A DNA stretch of 64,000 nucleotides from Methanobrevibacter sp. (GCA_017407115.1 JAFQXD010000004.1:1-64000), one strand, 5' to 3'. Shown: positions 9,486 to 17,765, numbered from the stretch's first letter. The notes: generated by a model not told the origin, from the letters alone. Made by a program: numbers and translations.

Positions 9486-10358
9486 TCATAACTTTAATGT
9501 TGCTACTCTTGGTTCGACAAAACAAGATGGCCTGACCGCAACGATTCTAACACCACTTGCCCTTTGATTGCCTATATTCACATAAGAACCCAAAACTGTT
9601 GTTTTTCCACCTAATCCCAAAGGACCTATTCCTGTTTCATTCAATTTTCGAGCAACATAACTTTCAACATCACTCTGACTATCCAAACTGCCGTAGACAA
9701 TTGATTTTAGAAGCAAGGCATTAGCTTCAAAATGTGTCCTTCCAATGCCTATTGAAGGAATTGATGGTGTACATCCCAATAAATTCAATGAATCGCTTAA
9801 CCACCCCACTGCAGTGTCAATAACATTATAAAAAGAACGCTTATGGTATACTCTGTAAGTTTTGGCCCTAATTTCAGGACCCCCTCCTTCAAGAATAAAA
9901 TGAATATTTAAAGTATCTGGAGCAATGTCTCTTTTATAAGTTGAATCATCATTTTGAGAATCTATTAAAACAGATGCCGGTTTTAGCATTCCTGGACTGT
10001 CAAACAAACCTTCACTCTGTTCTATCCTTTCAATTTCATTGCCTTTAACGGCCATTGGTCTTGCAGGAAGACTGTTTAATCCCAACTCAATTCCATCATG
10101 AATTTGATTCAATAGATTGGCTGAAATTTCCCTTTCACGCCCCAATTCAATGATTACATGGGGAATTCCAGTATCATCGCATAATGGGAATTTGGTTTTA
10201 TTTGCCACTTTATAGTTTTCCAAAATTTGAGACAGTGCCCAGCGGGCATTTTCGCTTTCTTCACTTTCAATTGCCTTAGACAGCGCATTTAATTTATCAT
10301 CACTCAGTGTGGTTGATGCTTCTATGATTTTTTTAGAAATATCATCAATAATACTCAT
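9486..10358 (-). CDS. Fumarase / tartrate dehydratase alpha-type subunit, stand-alone
   Basis: The 290-residue protein matches the alpha domain of class I (4Fe-4S) hydro-lyases. It has the three expected cluster cysteines, in PLCDDTG, LLGCTPSIPSIGIGRTHFEA and VRPSCFVEPR, and the GIGPLGLGGKTTVLG signature. The start at 10358 follows a GTGAT ribosome binding site and lies 4 bases after the stop of the U32-like gene. Upstream in-frame codons would sit inside that gene. The beta subunit, which normally carries part of the active site, is not in this cluster, so either it is encoded elsewhere or this protein works alone. Confidence 0.88.
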   Translation of the reverse strand: MSIIDDISKKIIEASTTLSDDKLNALSKAIESEESENARWALSQILENYKVANKTKFPLCDDTGIPHVIIELGREREISANLLNQIHDGIELGLNSLPARPMAVKGNEIERIEQSEGLFDSPGMLKPASVLIDSQNDDSTYKRDIAPDTLNIHFILEGGGPEIRAKTYRVYHKRSFYNVIDTAVGWLSDSLNLLGCTPSIPSIGIGRTHFEANALLLKSIVYGSLDSQSDVESYVARKLNETGIGPLGLGGKTTVLGSYVNIGNQRASGVRIVAVRPSCFVEPRVATLKL

Positions 10359-10362
10359 AAAA

Positions 10363-11265
10363 TCACTCAGGAACAGACAAATCATCGGATTGGTTTGGAG
10401 ATGGAATTGCATCCGGACAGTAATTATCAATCATTCTTTTTACAAGCATTACCTGTTTTATGCGAGCTTTTGCTTCTTTTTCAGTCGTATCCCAATTATG
10501 ATTGGCTGCAACAGATCCCCCTGTTTTTAGATAAACCGGAGCTGCCACATCAATAAATTTAGGAACTTCATAATGGCGAATAAATCCTCCGGTGGATTTT
10601 GGATTTTCGGTGTGCAAATCAATAGCCATATCTACAGCATTTCTAATGGCTGCAATCATTGGAATTTGCAAGTCTCTTACCGGATTTAAGGAATTCAAAC
10701 CAGTATTTTCAAGCAATTTTGCAGATGCAGGGTTTGAATGACCTGCATGGGCGGAAAGTTTGAAGTGAGTATTATTAGGAATTTCACCTGAGCTCCTCAT
10801 CTTATTTAAAACCCAAAGAAGACCTTCATCATATAAAAGTATTCCCCGAACGCCCAAATCACATGCACGTTTCACATCTTCAATTGCATAAACTAAATTA
10901 TCATAACCTCGAAGCCTATAACCGATTCTGCTTCCTTCCTTTGTATGAACGGTAGCTGAGGTATCATATGTTGCTCTTGGCCCTACAGATAAAAACAATT
11001 CACATCCATATTTTATAGCCAAATCCACCATTTCCATGATTTCGCTATCACTTAAAAGCATTATTCCTTTTGTTTGAGTGACTCTGTGGATAAAAACATC
11101 ATCTTTTTGAGATTCTTCAAGTAGAGTTTTCATTGTTTTTGGAGATTGGATTCCTGGAACCTCAAAACGATACTGCCCCCCATCATCAAACCTTTTGGAT
11201 GAGCTGAAATCGCTTAAAGTCTCTTCAATCCCAATTTTTTTTAAAAATTCTTTTGTTTTATCCAT
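10363..11265 (-). CDS. Peptidase U32-like TIM-barrel protein
   Basis: This 300-residue soluble protein resembles the barrel of the U32 family. It has alternating strand-helix units and a KLSAHAGHSNPASAKLLENTG segment like the U32 'ancient' barrel. The family's Cys-containing motif is absent, so a true peptidase or hydroxylase activity cannot be claimed. It starts 5 bases after the stop of the PrpD-type gene and is followed by the fumarase-type gene, so it is part of the same operon. Its role there is unknown; an accessory or substrate-specific lyase role would fit. Confidence 0.7.
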   Translation of the reverse strand: MDKTKEFLKKIGIEETLSDFSSSKRFDDGGQYRFEVPGIQSPKTMKTLLEESQKDDVFIHRVTQTKGIMLLSDSEIMEMVDLAIKYGCELFLSVGPRATYDTSATVHTKEGSRIGYRLRGYDNLVYAIEDVKRACDLGVRGILLYDEGLLWVLNKMRSSGEIPNNTHFKLSAHAGHSNPASAKLLENTGLNSLNPVRDLQIPMIAAIRNAVDMAIDLHTENPKSTGGFIRHYEVPKFIDVAAPVYLKTGGSVAANHNWDTTEKEAKARIKQVMLVKRMIDNYCPDAIPSPNQSDDLSVPE

Positions 11266-11270
11266 AATAT

Positions 11271-12677
11271 CTACTCATTTAATTTTTGAACAACATATTT
11301 CATAGAATACTCTTCAATAGAATCAATGACAGTTAGATTTCTTATATCATATAAAGGATTATTAGCTTTGAACTTGTCAATCAATTCACTTAACTTGTAC
11401 GGATTTTCGAAATCCCCTTTTGGAAGCAATGTTATATTTTGAAATACCCCATTCCTAAATGCCTTATCCAATTTAATAATAACATTAGACGGCCTTTTGT
11501 TGGGATATAACTCATTTAATTTATCGTCACTGAGAATTATCATCCTATTAGCAAGATTTTTAATGCTGTTTACCTTATCAACAGTAGAATAATTATCCAA
11601 AAGACCATATTCAATTAATTGATCTATATCATCAACAGTGACTTCACCTACAACCAGAGAAATAGCAACAGCATAAGGAAGTGACTGCTTTAACTCTTCC
11701 TTATTTTTAGGGTTGAAATTATTGTGTTCAGCTGCAACATCATATGTTTTAACGGCAATATTTTCAATATGATCATATTCATCACCTATACTTGCCTTTA
11801 GCTTTAATGCAGTATCGATTGATGAGTGAATATGCCTGCAGAACGGATATTTTTTAAAGTAGATATCCCTTACCCTTACTTTTCCAATGTCCTTTAAAAC
11901 ATTTTCGAATGAGAAATCGTCAACATTAAAATTCTCATCATGAACCATTGCATTTAAGAATCCTTCTTTTCCTTCAAATATGGTTGCGCTTCCTGTAAAT
12001 CCGTTTCTTGCAAGAAATGCAGATATGATTCCATTATAGACTGCCTTACCAACATGCAATGATTTTCCCATAGACCCTCCATGGTCGGATTCCAGAAGTC
12101 CTGCGGCCTGAGTTCCGCTTAAACCCAATGCATTCATTATTTGTTCATCATCAAGTTTCAATAACTTTGAAGCAACAGTTGCGGCAACAAATGTGCCTAT
12201 AGTTCCCGTGGTGTGAAATCCCTTATTCCTATGTTCAGGATTTACAATTTTTCCAAGTAAAATTCCCACTTCATAACCAACAATGACCCCCTCTAAAAAT
12301 TCCTTTCCGCTTAAATCAAAACTTTCAGAAATTGCTAGTGCGGTTGGAAAAATAACAGACCCCAAATGGATTTGTGCGCCCCGATGTCCATCATCCAGCT
12401 CCAAAACATGCGCGGAAACACCATTTAAGAACCCTGCACTTAAAATATCAGTTTTTAGATTTCTTCCTATAACCGAAGCTTTTAAATTTAAATTCAAGTT
12501 TCCAGAAAATATTTCTTCAACTGTATTAAAAGCTATTTTTGAAGCATCTTCATTTGCTCCTCTGTAAGTTACTCCAAAAAAATCTAAAAAAGCAGCTTTT
12601 ACAGTGGTGATGGATTCCACAGTTGCTTGTTCATAACGATAGTTTGAAATAAATTTAGAAATATTTTTTAAAAACAT
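11271..12677 (-). CDS. MmgE/PrpD family protein (2-methylcitrate dehydratase-like)
   Basis: This 468-residue protein has the family landmarks: LELDDGHRGAQIHLGSVI, GLSGTQAAGLLESDHGGSMG, and KKYPFCRHIHSSIDTALKL. The family includes 2-methylcitrate dehydratase (PrpD), cis-aconitate decarboxylase and iminodisuccinate epimerase, so the exact reaction cannot be read from sequence. The start at 12677 follows AGGTGT. It lies between the DUF3100-type transporter-like genes (69-base gap) and the U32-like gene (5 bases). Confidence 0.88.
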   Translation of the reverse strand: MFLKNISKFISNYRYEQATVESITTVKAAFLDFFGVTYRGANEDASKIAFNTVEEIFSGNLNLNLKASVIGRNLKTDILSAGFLNGVSAHVLELDDGHRGAQIHLGSVIFPTALAISESFDLSGKEFLEGVIVGYEVGILLGKIVNPEHRNKGFHTTGTIGTFVAATVASKLLKLDDEQIMNALGLSGTQAAGLLESDHGGSMGKSLHVGKAVYNGIISAFLARNGFTGSATIFEGKEGFLNAMVHDENFNVDDFSFENVLKDIGKVRVRDIYFKKYPFCRHIHSSIDTALKLKASIGDEYDHIENIAVKTYDVAAEHNNFNPKNKEELKQSLPYAVAISLVVGEVTVDDIDQLIEYGLLDNYSTVDKVNSIKNLANRMIILSDDKLNELYPNKRPSNVIIKLDKAFRNGVFQNITLLPKGDFENPYKLSELIDKFKANNPLYDIRNLTVIDSIEEYSMKYVVQKLNE

Positions 12678-12746
12678 AAAACACCTACTCATAATATATG
12701 TAAAAATACCATTAAATAGTTAACTTTTGATATTCAAAAAAAATAT

Positions 12747-13238
12747 TTAAACCGCAGGAACGCCAGTTAAAACAAGTACAATGTGTGCCACAATAGCTGC
12801 ACCATAATAAGTAGCTGCAATAACTAAAATAGTGATTACAACTGCTCTCCAACCTAAAGCCTTGAATTCATCCCAGCTTTTACCCATTCCAATACCCACA
12901 TAGGCTAAAAATACAGTGACAATAGATAAAAGTTCCACATGAGAAACATAATAAAGAACAAATTCAGATGTTGGCATTCCAGGAAATGCAATTAAAATAC
13001 CGATAACACTGATATACAGAATTGATGAAATGTTAAACGGAAGTTCTCTTTCAAGCCATACACCAATCAGAGTAATTAAAGATAATATCCCCATTCCTAT
13101 TAGAGAATCTGTCATTGGATGTTTATACCCTAGATAGTTACCGATTACAGTAATAATTGAGAAAATAATCAATAGCAAAATCCAATTAAAAATACCATGG
13201 ACTGAAACGTTTTCAGAACCGTCAATTAAATCAGGCAT
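12747..13238 (-). CDS. Membrane protein, likely partner of the DUF3100-type protein
   Basis: This 163-residue protein has about five or six membrane helices and a conserved-looking KSWDEFKALGWRA loop before the last helices. Its ATG overlaps the stop of the preceding gene (TAATG), and both are hydrophobic carriers of matching size. Together they may form one two-subunit transporter, or the split halves of a larger carrier. Position at the head of the PrpD/lyase run suggests a carboxylate substrate; this is inference. Confidence 0.75.
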   Translation of the reverse strand: MPDLIDGSENVSVHGIFNWILLLIIFSIITVIGNYLGYKHPMTDSLIGMGILSLITLIGVWLERELPFNISSILYISVIGILIAFPGMPTSEFVLYYVSHVELLSIVTVFLAYVGIGMGKSWDEFKALGWRAVVITILVIAATYYGAAIVAHIVLVLTGVPAV

Positions 13239-14116
13239 TATTCATCCTCCGTTTCAGGCACTAACGCTTCTCTGCCAATTTTAGGTTCTAACCAATCATA
13301 TATTTTTTCCGTCAATGGCAATGCAACAAATATTACAATATAAATACCTACACAGAATGAAAGCAAGTTACTGAATCCGGCAAATGCCTCAATTTGAGTT
13401 TCCAACCCTGGAAATGCAGCAAGAGTTGGGCCGATTGCTGCCGCATTCATACTTGCACTACCTACACCGCTGGCCATAGCAAATGCATATGGATGGAGAG
13501 GTAAGAAAGATAATGAGAAAGTAACAAGGAAACTTATGAATATAGTACCAATTACGGTACCTATAATAAATATCGCAAATACTCCTCTGGATTCTGCAGA
13601 ATTAAATCCGTATTTATCAACGACAACAGCAACGTTAGGTTCCCTACCTATGGAATTAGTCATGCCTATAGCTTCTTTTTTAAATCCTAAAAGCAATGCT
13701 ATTGGAAGTACCAGGATAGTTGCCAAATGTCCTAATTCCTGTAAAATCAATGCAGGACCCATCTTAAAAATCAAACTTATTGACTGGCCACTTGAAACCG
13801 CTAATTTTGCAATTAAAACACCGATAAAAAGCATCATTGCCCCTTCAGCAATACGGGCCTGCTTTCTTTGAATCCATTTTATTGGCTTTGCCAAATAAAA
13901 AACAAGACCTAAAATAATTGTATATATCAAAGGCATTATCGTGATTGCAACGTCATGAGTGAGTGGAATTTTAATTGTGCCAATTAATTCCGCAATAATT
14001 ACTAAAATAAGTACAGTACCGTGTAATCTGTAATCTCTCCACGGATTTTTCTTTAAGATCCTTTTATCGGTTTTTTCACGATAAATATGCTCAACTTGAC
14101 CATCCTTATTAGGAAT
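13238..14116 (-). CDS. DUF3100-type membrane protein, probable carboxylate carrier; no AUG start
   Basis: The reading frame is open from the stop at 14129-14131. The first ATG (13936) would begin inside the membrane region and drop a plausible N-terminus ending in NPWRDYRLHGTVLILVIIAE, which contains the first helix. No ATG, GTG or TTG exists in frame between 13937 and 14128. An AGGAG site lies 9 bases before an ATT codon at 14116, which I take as the likely start (293 residues). About eight membrane helices follow, with GSASMNAAAIGPTLAAFPG as a family-like motif. An alternative is start damage or a one-base frameshift near 14113. Confidence 0.65.
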   Translation of the reverse strand: MPNKDGQVEHIYREKTDKRILKKNPWRDYRLHGTVLILVIIAELIGTIKIPLTHDVAITIMPLIYTIILGLVFYLAKPIKWIQRKQARIAEGAMMLFIGVLIAKLAVSSGQSISLIFKMGPALILQELGHLATILVLPIALLLGFKKEAIGMTNSIGREPNVAVVVDKYGFNSAESRGVFAIFIIGTVIGTIFISFLVTFSLSFLPLHPYAFAMASGVGSASMNAAAIGPTLAAFPGLETQIEAFAGFSNLLSFCVGIYIVIFVALPLTEKIYDWLEPKIGREALVPETEDE

Positions 14117-14212
14117 ATGAATCCACTCCTAGTAACAATATAAATTTATATTTGTATAATAATAATTTCTTCAAACTCAATATATAAATTAATATCATTC
14201 AAAATTAAAAAA

Positions 14213-14275
14213 TTCACAAAACATGAAAAAAATATAAGAAAAAGAGCATTAATATTTCACATAACATGAAAAAAA
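14213..14275. repeat. Two direct copies of a 20-base motif in the tiaS-DUF3100 spacer
   Basis: TTCACAAAACATGAAAAAAA (14213-14232) recurs with one change as TTCACATAACATGAAAAAAA (14256-14275), 43 bases later. Each copy contains TTCA...TGAA arms. On the minus strand each copy starts with a T-run, so they could be tandem stop signals for tiaS or regulator sites for the operon beginning at 14116. Function is not known. Confidence 0.5.
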
Positions 14276-14305
14276 ATGACAAATAATGTAAGATTTTACG
14301 CCCAA

Positions 14306-15556
14306 TCACATTCTGCAAAGTGGTTTTGAAAGGTGCCTTCTAGCAGAAACAGGAGTTTCATAAAATTGAGATTCATTTAAATTTCTAGTTACTTTAATTG
14401 GAACCTTTTCACTAGATTCTATTTTCCTACCGCATTTTTTGCATTTAAACCCTTTATTTTTACCGGCGGAAGTCATTCTTTTGCCGCATTCACAAATAGG
14501 ATTTCTATATTCTACATCATTTAAACAGATTGCCTGAAATTTTTCGATGTTGAATGTATTCTGCTCACCTATTCCACCGAACACTTTGATTACATCACCC
14601 GGACGCAAATTAGAAACTGTTTTTCTAAAGCTTTTGGTAGGCTCATATGCTCCGCATTCAATCTCGCCGGAATCATCCTGAATATAAAAAAACATGTGCC
14701 CCCCATCAATGATTTTAGGTTTGTTTTTTACTTCCCCAATAACTTCATAACATCCAAACTGTTTCATCGAACCAATATTTGAAGCCTTTTGAATATGCAT
14801 ATCAGTGTGCTGGTTTGTTTTGAAAATGCAATAATCTACAATAGGTTCATTAACCTTAACAATTTCCCTTGCGATTTCTAAAGCTTCAACAGTATTGGAT
14901 CTAATCCCATATAAAACCGGGCATGGTGTTTTAGGTTCTATGGCAATATAGTTTTCCCCATAATCAATATTTTCAAAAGTATCTGGAAAAGTATCATTAT
15001 CCATCTTATATACTGATTCATAATCAATCTGTCTTTTGGTACCGTAATTTTCAGATGCCCTATATGCGAGTAATTCAAAAGTATAATCAGATAAAGGCAA
15101 GCTTATGGCTGCAATAGAACCAATTATGCCTCTTCCTTTTTTAAATTTATGAATTTCACAACCCACAGATTTTCCGAATTCTTCTGCCTCTTCAATAGTG
15201 ATGAATTCATAAATTGCCTTGAATGCGTAATCCTGCATCTCTTTTGTTATTTCTCCTTCATAAAAAATAACTCCTGGGTTGGTATTATCACAATCAAACA
15301 TGGAAAGTTTTTCAACTTCTTCTAAAACAATCTTTTTAGCCAACCCTACATTGTCATCATTTTTGATTTTGAAACTAACCCCGCCATTGCCTCTGGTTTT
15401 AAATCTGGCAAAAGGATTTAATCTAATTAATCTGGGAAAACCGATAATTTCAATTCCATTGGTTTGTAATTCATTGATAATCTGGCTTGCTAAAAAGGTT
15501 GTGCACATCCCATCGGGAGAATCAGTATCATCTATTCCAATATGTAAAACGTTAAT
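14306..15556 (-). CDS. tiaS: tRNA(Ile2) 2-agmatinylcytidine synthetase, apparent AUU start
   Basis: TiaS attaches agmatine to C34 of tRNA(Ile)(CAU) so that it reads AUA. The protein has the N-terminal motif HIGIDDTDSPDGMCTTFLAS, an OB-fold (about residues 275-345) and a C-terminal zinc ribbon with CECGKRM...CKKCGRK. The motif HIGIDDTDSPDG lies upstream of the first ATG (15508). In frame there is no ATG, GTG or TTG before the stop at 15557-15559. The codon right after that stop is ATT, preceded by the strong site AGGTGAT 5 bases away, giving (M)NVLHIGIDDTDS. An AUU start, or a G-to-T change of a former ATG, is the simplest reading. Length is 417 residues. Confidence 0.93.
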   Translation of the reverse strand: MNVLHIGIDDTDSPDGMCTTFLASQIINELQTNGIEIIGFPRLIRLNPFARFKTRGNGGVSFKIKNDDNVGLAKKIVLEEVEKLSMFDCDNTNPGVIFYEGEITKEMQDYAFKAIYEFITIEEAEEFGKSVGCEIHKFKKGRGIIGSIAAISLPLSDYTFELLAYRASENYGTKRQIDYESVYKMDNDTFPDTFENIDYGENYIAIEPKTPCPVLYGIRSNTVEALEIAREIVKVNEPIVDYCIFKTNQHTDMHIQKASNIGSMKQFGCYEVIGEVKNKPKIIDGGHMFFYIQDDSGEIECGAYEPTKSFRKTVSNLRPGDVIKVFGGIGEQNTFNIEKFQAICLNDVEYRNPICECGKRMTSAGKNKGFKCKKCGRKIESSEKVPIKVTRNLNESQFYETPVSARRHLSKPLCRM

Positions 15557-15623
15557 TTAAATCACCTAAATTCTAAAAATATATTAGAGTTGAAACCATA
15601 TATAGTTTAATTGAGGTTACCAA
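15557..15623. promoter_or_regulatory. Divergent promoter region of tiaS and the HTH regulator gene
   Basis: The 67 bases between the two starts hold a TATA-like box for each direction: ATATATTTTTA on the minus strand near 15577-15590, and CATATATAG near 15596-15604 on the plus strand. The ribosome binding sites are AGGTGAT for tiaS and GAGGT for the regulator. The boxes are close enough for one bound protein to affect both genes. Confidence 0.5.
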
Positions 15624-16556
15624 ATGTTAAGCCGAAGCCAAATGCTACAAAATATTGAAAATTTACTGAACGCCCAAGGTTATAAAACCTCAGATATTTA
15701 TGATCAGGGGTCATTTGATTTAGTAGCTAGAAAAAACTTATCAATTTTACTTTTAAAAACATTTTTAAATATTGATAGCATTAATGAGCAAAATGCTCGT
15801 GAAATGAAGCAACTGGCAAATATATTCCTGGCCTCACCAATAATTATTGGAGAAAAATCAAGAAATGGAATTCTTGAAGAGGGAGTAATCTATGAGAGAT
15901 ATGATATTCCCACCATTGGTTTTGAAACATTCAAGAATATGATTATTTATAACGAATATCCTGAAATTTTAGCCGACCGTGGAGGCTACTTTGTTAAAAT
16001 TGATGGAAATGTCATCAAACAATACAGAGAAGAATATTCTATGTCTTTAAAGGATTTGGCAAGTCTTGCGCATGTATCACGAGCTACAATGTACAAATAT
16101 GAAAACGGCATTGTTCGTGCAAATACCGAAACTGCAATGATTTTAGAAGAAATTCTCAACACCAAAGTTACTTTAGACATTGATTTGTTAAAGCAACCCC
16201 AAAAAGAGGACATTGAATTTAGTGATGATGTGAATGATTTATCCAAACTGGGATATGGAGTCTTATCTACAAATAAAGGACCGTTTGATGCAGTGGCAAA
16301 AATGAAAAGTTCCGATAAGCATTCCCCATTGATGGCAAATGTTGAAAAAAACAGATCTGAAAAAACCTTGAAAAGAATGGCAATACCCTTGAAAGATTTG
16401 TCGATGGTCACAACATCAGAACCAGTTTTTATAATTAACAATGATAAAATCAGAGAATCCATAGGTACAATCCCAGTTATAAAATCCTGGGAACTTAAGG
16501 AATTCGAGAATTCAAAAGAATTATTGAAAATGATTAAAGAGAGAAAAGAGAATTAA
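15624..16556 (+). CDS. Archaeal HTH-type transcriptional regulator
   Basis: This 310-residue protein belongs to the archaeal family of putative HTH regulators. It has an N-terminal domain of about 120 residues starting MLSRSQMLQNIENLL, which resembles a restriction-endonuclease-like fold, then an XRE-type helix-turn-helix at about residues 133-180 (LKDLASLAHVSRATMYKYE). A C-terminal domain of about 110 residues ends in LKMIKERKEN. The target is unknown. It is divergent from tiaS and is followed 10 bases later by a Cys-cluster protein, which is probably co-transcribed. Confidence 0.88.
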   Translation: MLSRSQMLQNIENLLNAQGYKTSDIYDQGSFDLVARKNLSILLLKTFLNIDSINEQNAREMKQLANIFLASPIIIGEKSRNGILEEGVIYERYDIPTIGFETFKNMIIYNEYPEILADRGGYFVKIDGNVIKQYREEYSMSLKDLASLAHVSRATMYKYENGIVRANTETAMILEEILNTKVTLDIDLLKQPQKEDIEFSDDVNDLSKLGYGVLSTNKGPFDAVAKMKSSDKHSPLMANVEKNRSEKTLKRMAIPLKDLSMVTTSEPVFIINNDKIRESIGTIPVIKSWELKEFENSKELLKMIKERKEN

Positions 16557-16566
16557 AGTGATAATT

Positions 16567-16953
16567 ATGGAGAATTTGCAAATTACAGACATGGAAAATC
16601 ATCCTATCAAATGGGTTTGTAACTACAAAGGACAAAAAGCAATTGGAATTTGTGGAAAAACACAAAAAATAGCAATGTTTGCATCAGACGAAAGAGTATC
16701 CAGAATACTTGACGACATTGTTATTGGAACAGATGAAGCTCAAGAGGGTTACGGCTGTGAAGAAAAGGACAGATGCTGTAATTTTGAATGTGAATTATGT
16801 GAAATCTCCCCAAGACAATACCTGCAGATTACAGGCAAAAAACCATCCAATAAAAACATAAAAGATTTAATCAACGGATTAGCTGATTTGAACAAAACAT
16901 TAAAAGAAGACGGATTTATTCCCTTTGAAGAATACGAAGTTGTAAAACTTTAA
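16567..16953 (+). CDS. Hypothetical protein with a clustered cysteine motif
   Basis: This 128-residue protein has seven cysteines, five of them packed in GCEEKDRCCNFECELCE (Cys64, 70, 71, 75, 78), plus Cys18 and Cys29. The spacing suggests a metal or iron-sulfur site. The ATG at 16567 is preferred over the GTG at 16558 because GTGAT looks like its ribosome binding site. It follows the HTH regulator by 10 bases and converges with the next gene, overlapping it by 4 bases. No family was recognised. Confidence 0.75.
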   Translation: MENLQITDMENHPIKWVCNYKGQKAIGICGKTQKIAMFASDERVSRILDDIVIGTDEAQEGYGCEEKDRCCNFECELCEISPRQYLQITGKKPSNKNIKDLINGLADLNKTLKEDGFIPFEEYEVVKL

Positions 16954-17744
16954 TATTCCTTTAAAAGTGAAAAATCATCTCTGGCCTCTTCAACCTTGGC
17001 AACGCCAATTGAAATCAAATCAACATAATCTATTTTTTTAAAAAAGGTAAATGCTTCTTTAGGTTGTAAAACCCCTGCAGCCAAAGCTCTAGTGGCAATT
17101 ACTTTTTTATCTAATTTTAATAGTTTTTGTTTAAACTCTTCACGTTGTGATTCGTTAAATGCACTAATATCCATCATATAAGAAAGAGAATTGAAGGGAA
17201 TCATATAAAAATCAAATAACCCCATATCCAAATTTTCAAAAATAAGATCCGTGGTTCTTGATGGAAATGAAGTAACCAGGCCAGATAGCGCATTTGCATT
17301 ATTAATTTCAGCCAGTATTTTTGATGTTAGCTTCCAATCATAGGCATCAGTTATAAACTCATCAACCAGCATTACCGGACAATCATAGGAAGAAAACAGT
17401 TCAATGTCTTCATCCCAATCAACTTCCTTTGCGACTTCATAATTAGGATTCAAATAATCAACGTCAGATTTGCCGATAGTGGCAATCACTTTCATCTTGC
17501 ATCCTTCATCACATGCAAGGTCATAAGCCTTAAGCAAATTGGAATCATTTACTAAATTTATAGCTCTAACTCCATGATTATATGATTCCATTATCACTTC
17601 AGCAATATTTTGAGGATTTGTGTATAGGTCATCATAATAAAGTCTGGACCTATGGCCAAAATAAAGTTCTGCCATGAACGGACCATAACCCAAGATAGTT
17701 TTCGGAATTACTTTATTTTTATATTCTAAATCCTCAAAAAACAT
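16950..17744 (-). CDS. Aldo/keto reductase-like TIM-barrel protein, function uncertain
   Basis: This 264-residue soluble protein opens with TILGYGPFMAELYFGHRSRL and is predicted to be a beta/alpha barrel. Segments such as SYNHGVRAINLVNDSNLLKAYDLA and the C-terminal SIGVAKVEEARDDFSLL recall aldo/keto reductases. The usual catalytic Asp-Tyr-Lys-His set was not identified, so enzymatic activity is unsure. The start at 17744 follows a GTGAT site; a TTG further up lies next to the ybjQ remnant. Confidence 0.6.
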   Translation of the reverse strand: MFFEDLEYKNKVIPKTILGYGPFMAELYFGHRSRLYYDDLYTNPQNIAEVIMESYNHGVRAINLVNDSNLLKAYDLACDEGCKMKVIATIGKSDVDYLNPNYEVAKEVDWDEDIELFSSYDCPVMLVDEFITDAYDWKLTSKILAEINNANALSGLVTSFPSRTTDLIFENLDMGLFDFYMIPFNSLSYMMDISAFNESQREEFKQKLLKLDKKVIATRALAAGVLQPKEAFTFFKKIDYVDLISIGVAKVEEARDDFSLLKEY

Positions 17745-17765
17745 GTTATCACTATTCTTTTTCAA

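Noticed and set aside
10359-10430. Longer start for the fumarase alpha-type gene
   Set aside because: The added residues lie inside the U32-like gene and do not resemble the family; GTGAT before 10358 fits a proper start.
15986-16462. 158-codon open frame on the minus strand
   Set aside because: It lies wholly inside the HTH regulator gene on the opposite strand, has no ribosome binding site and a low-complexity Ser/Ile-rich composition typical of antisense shadows.
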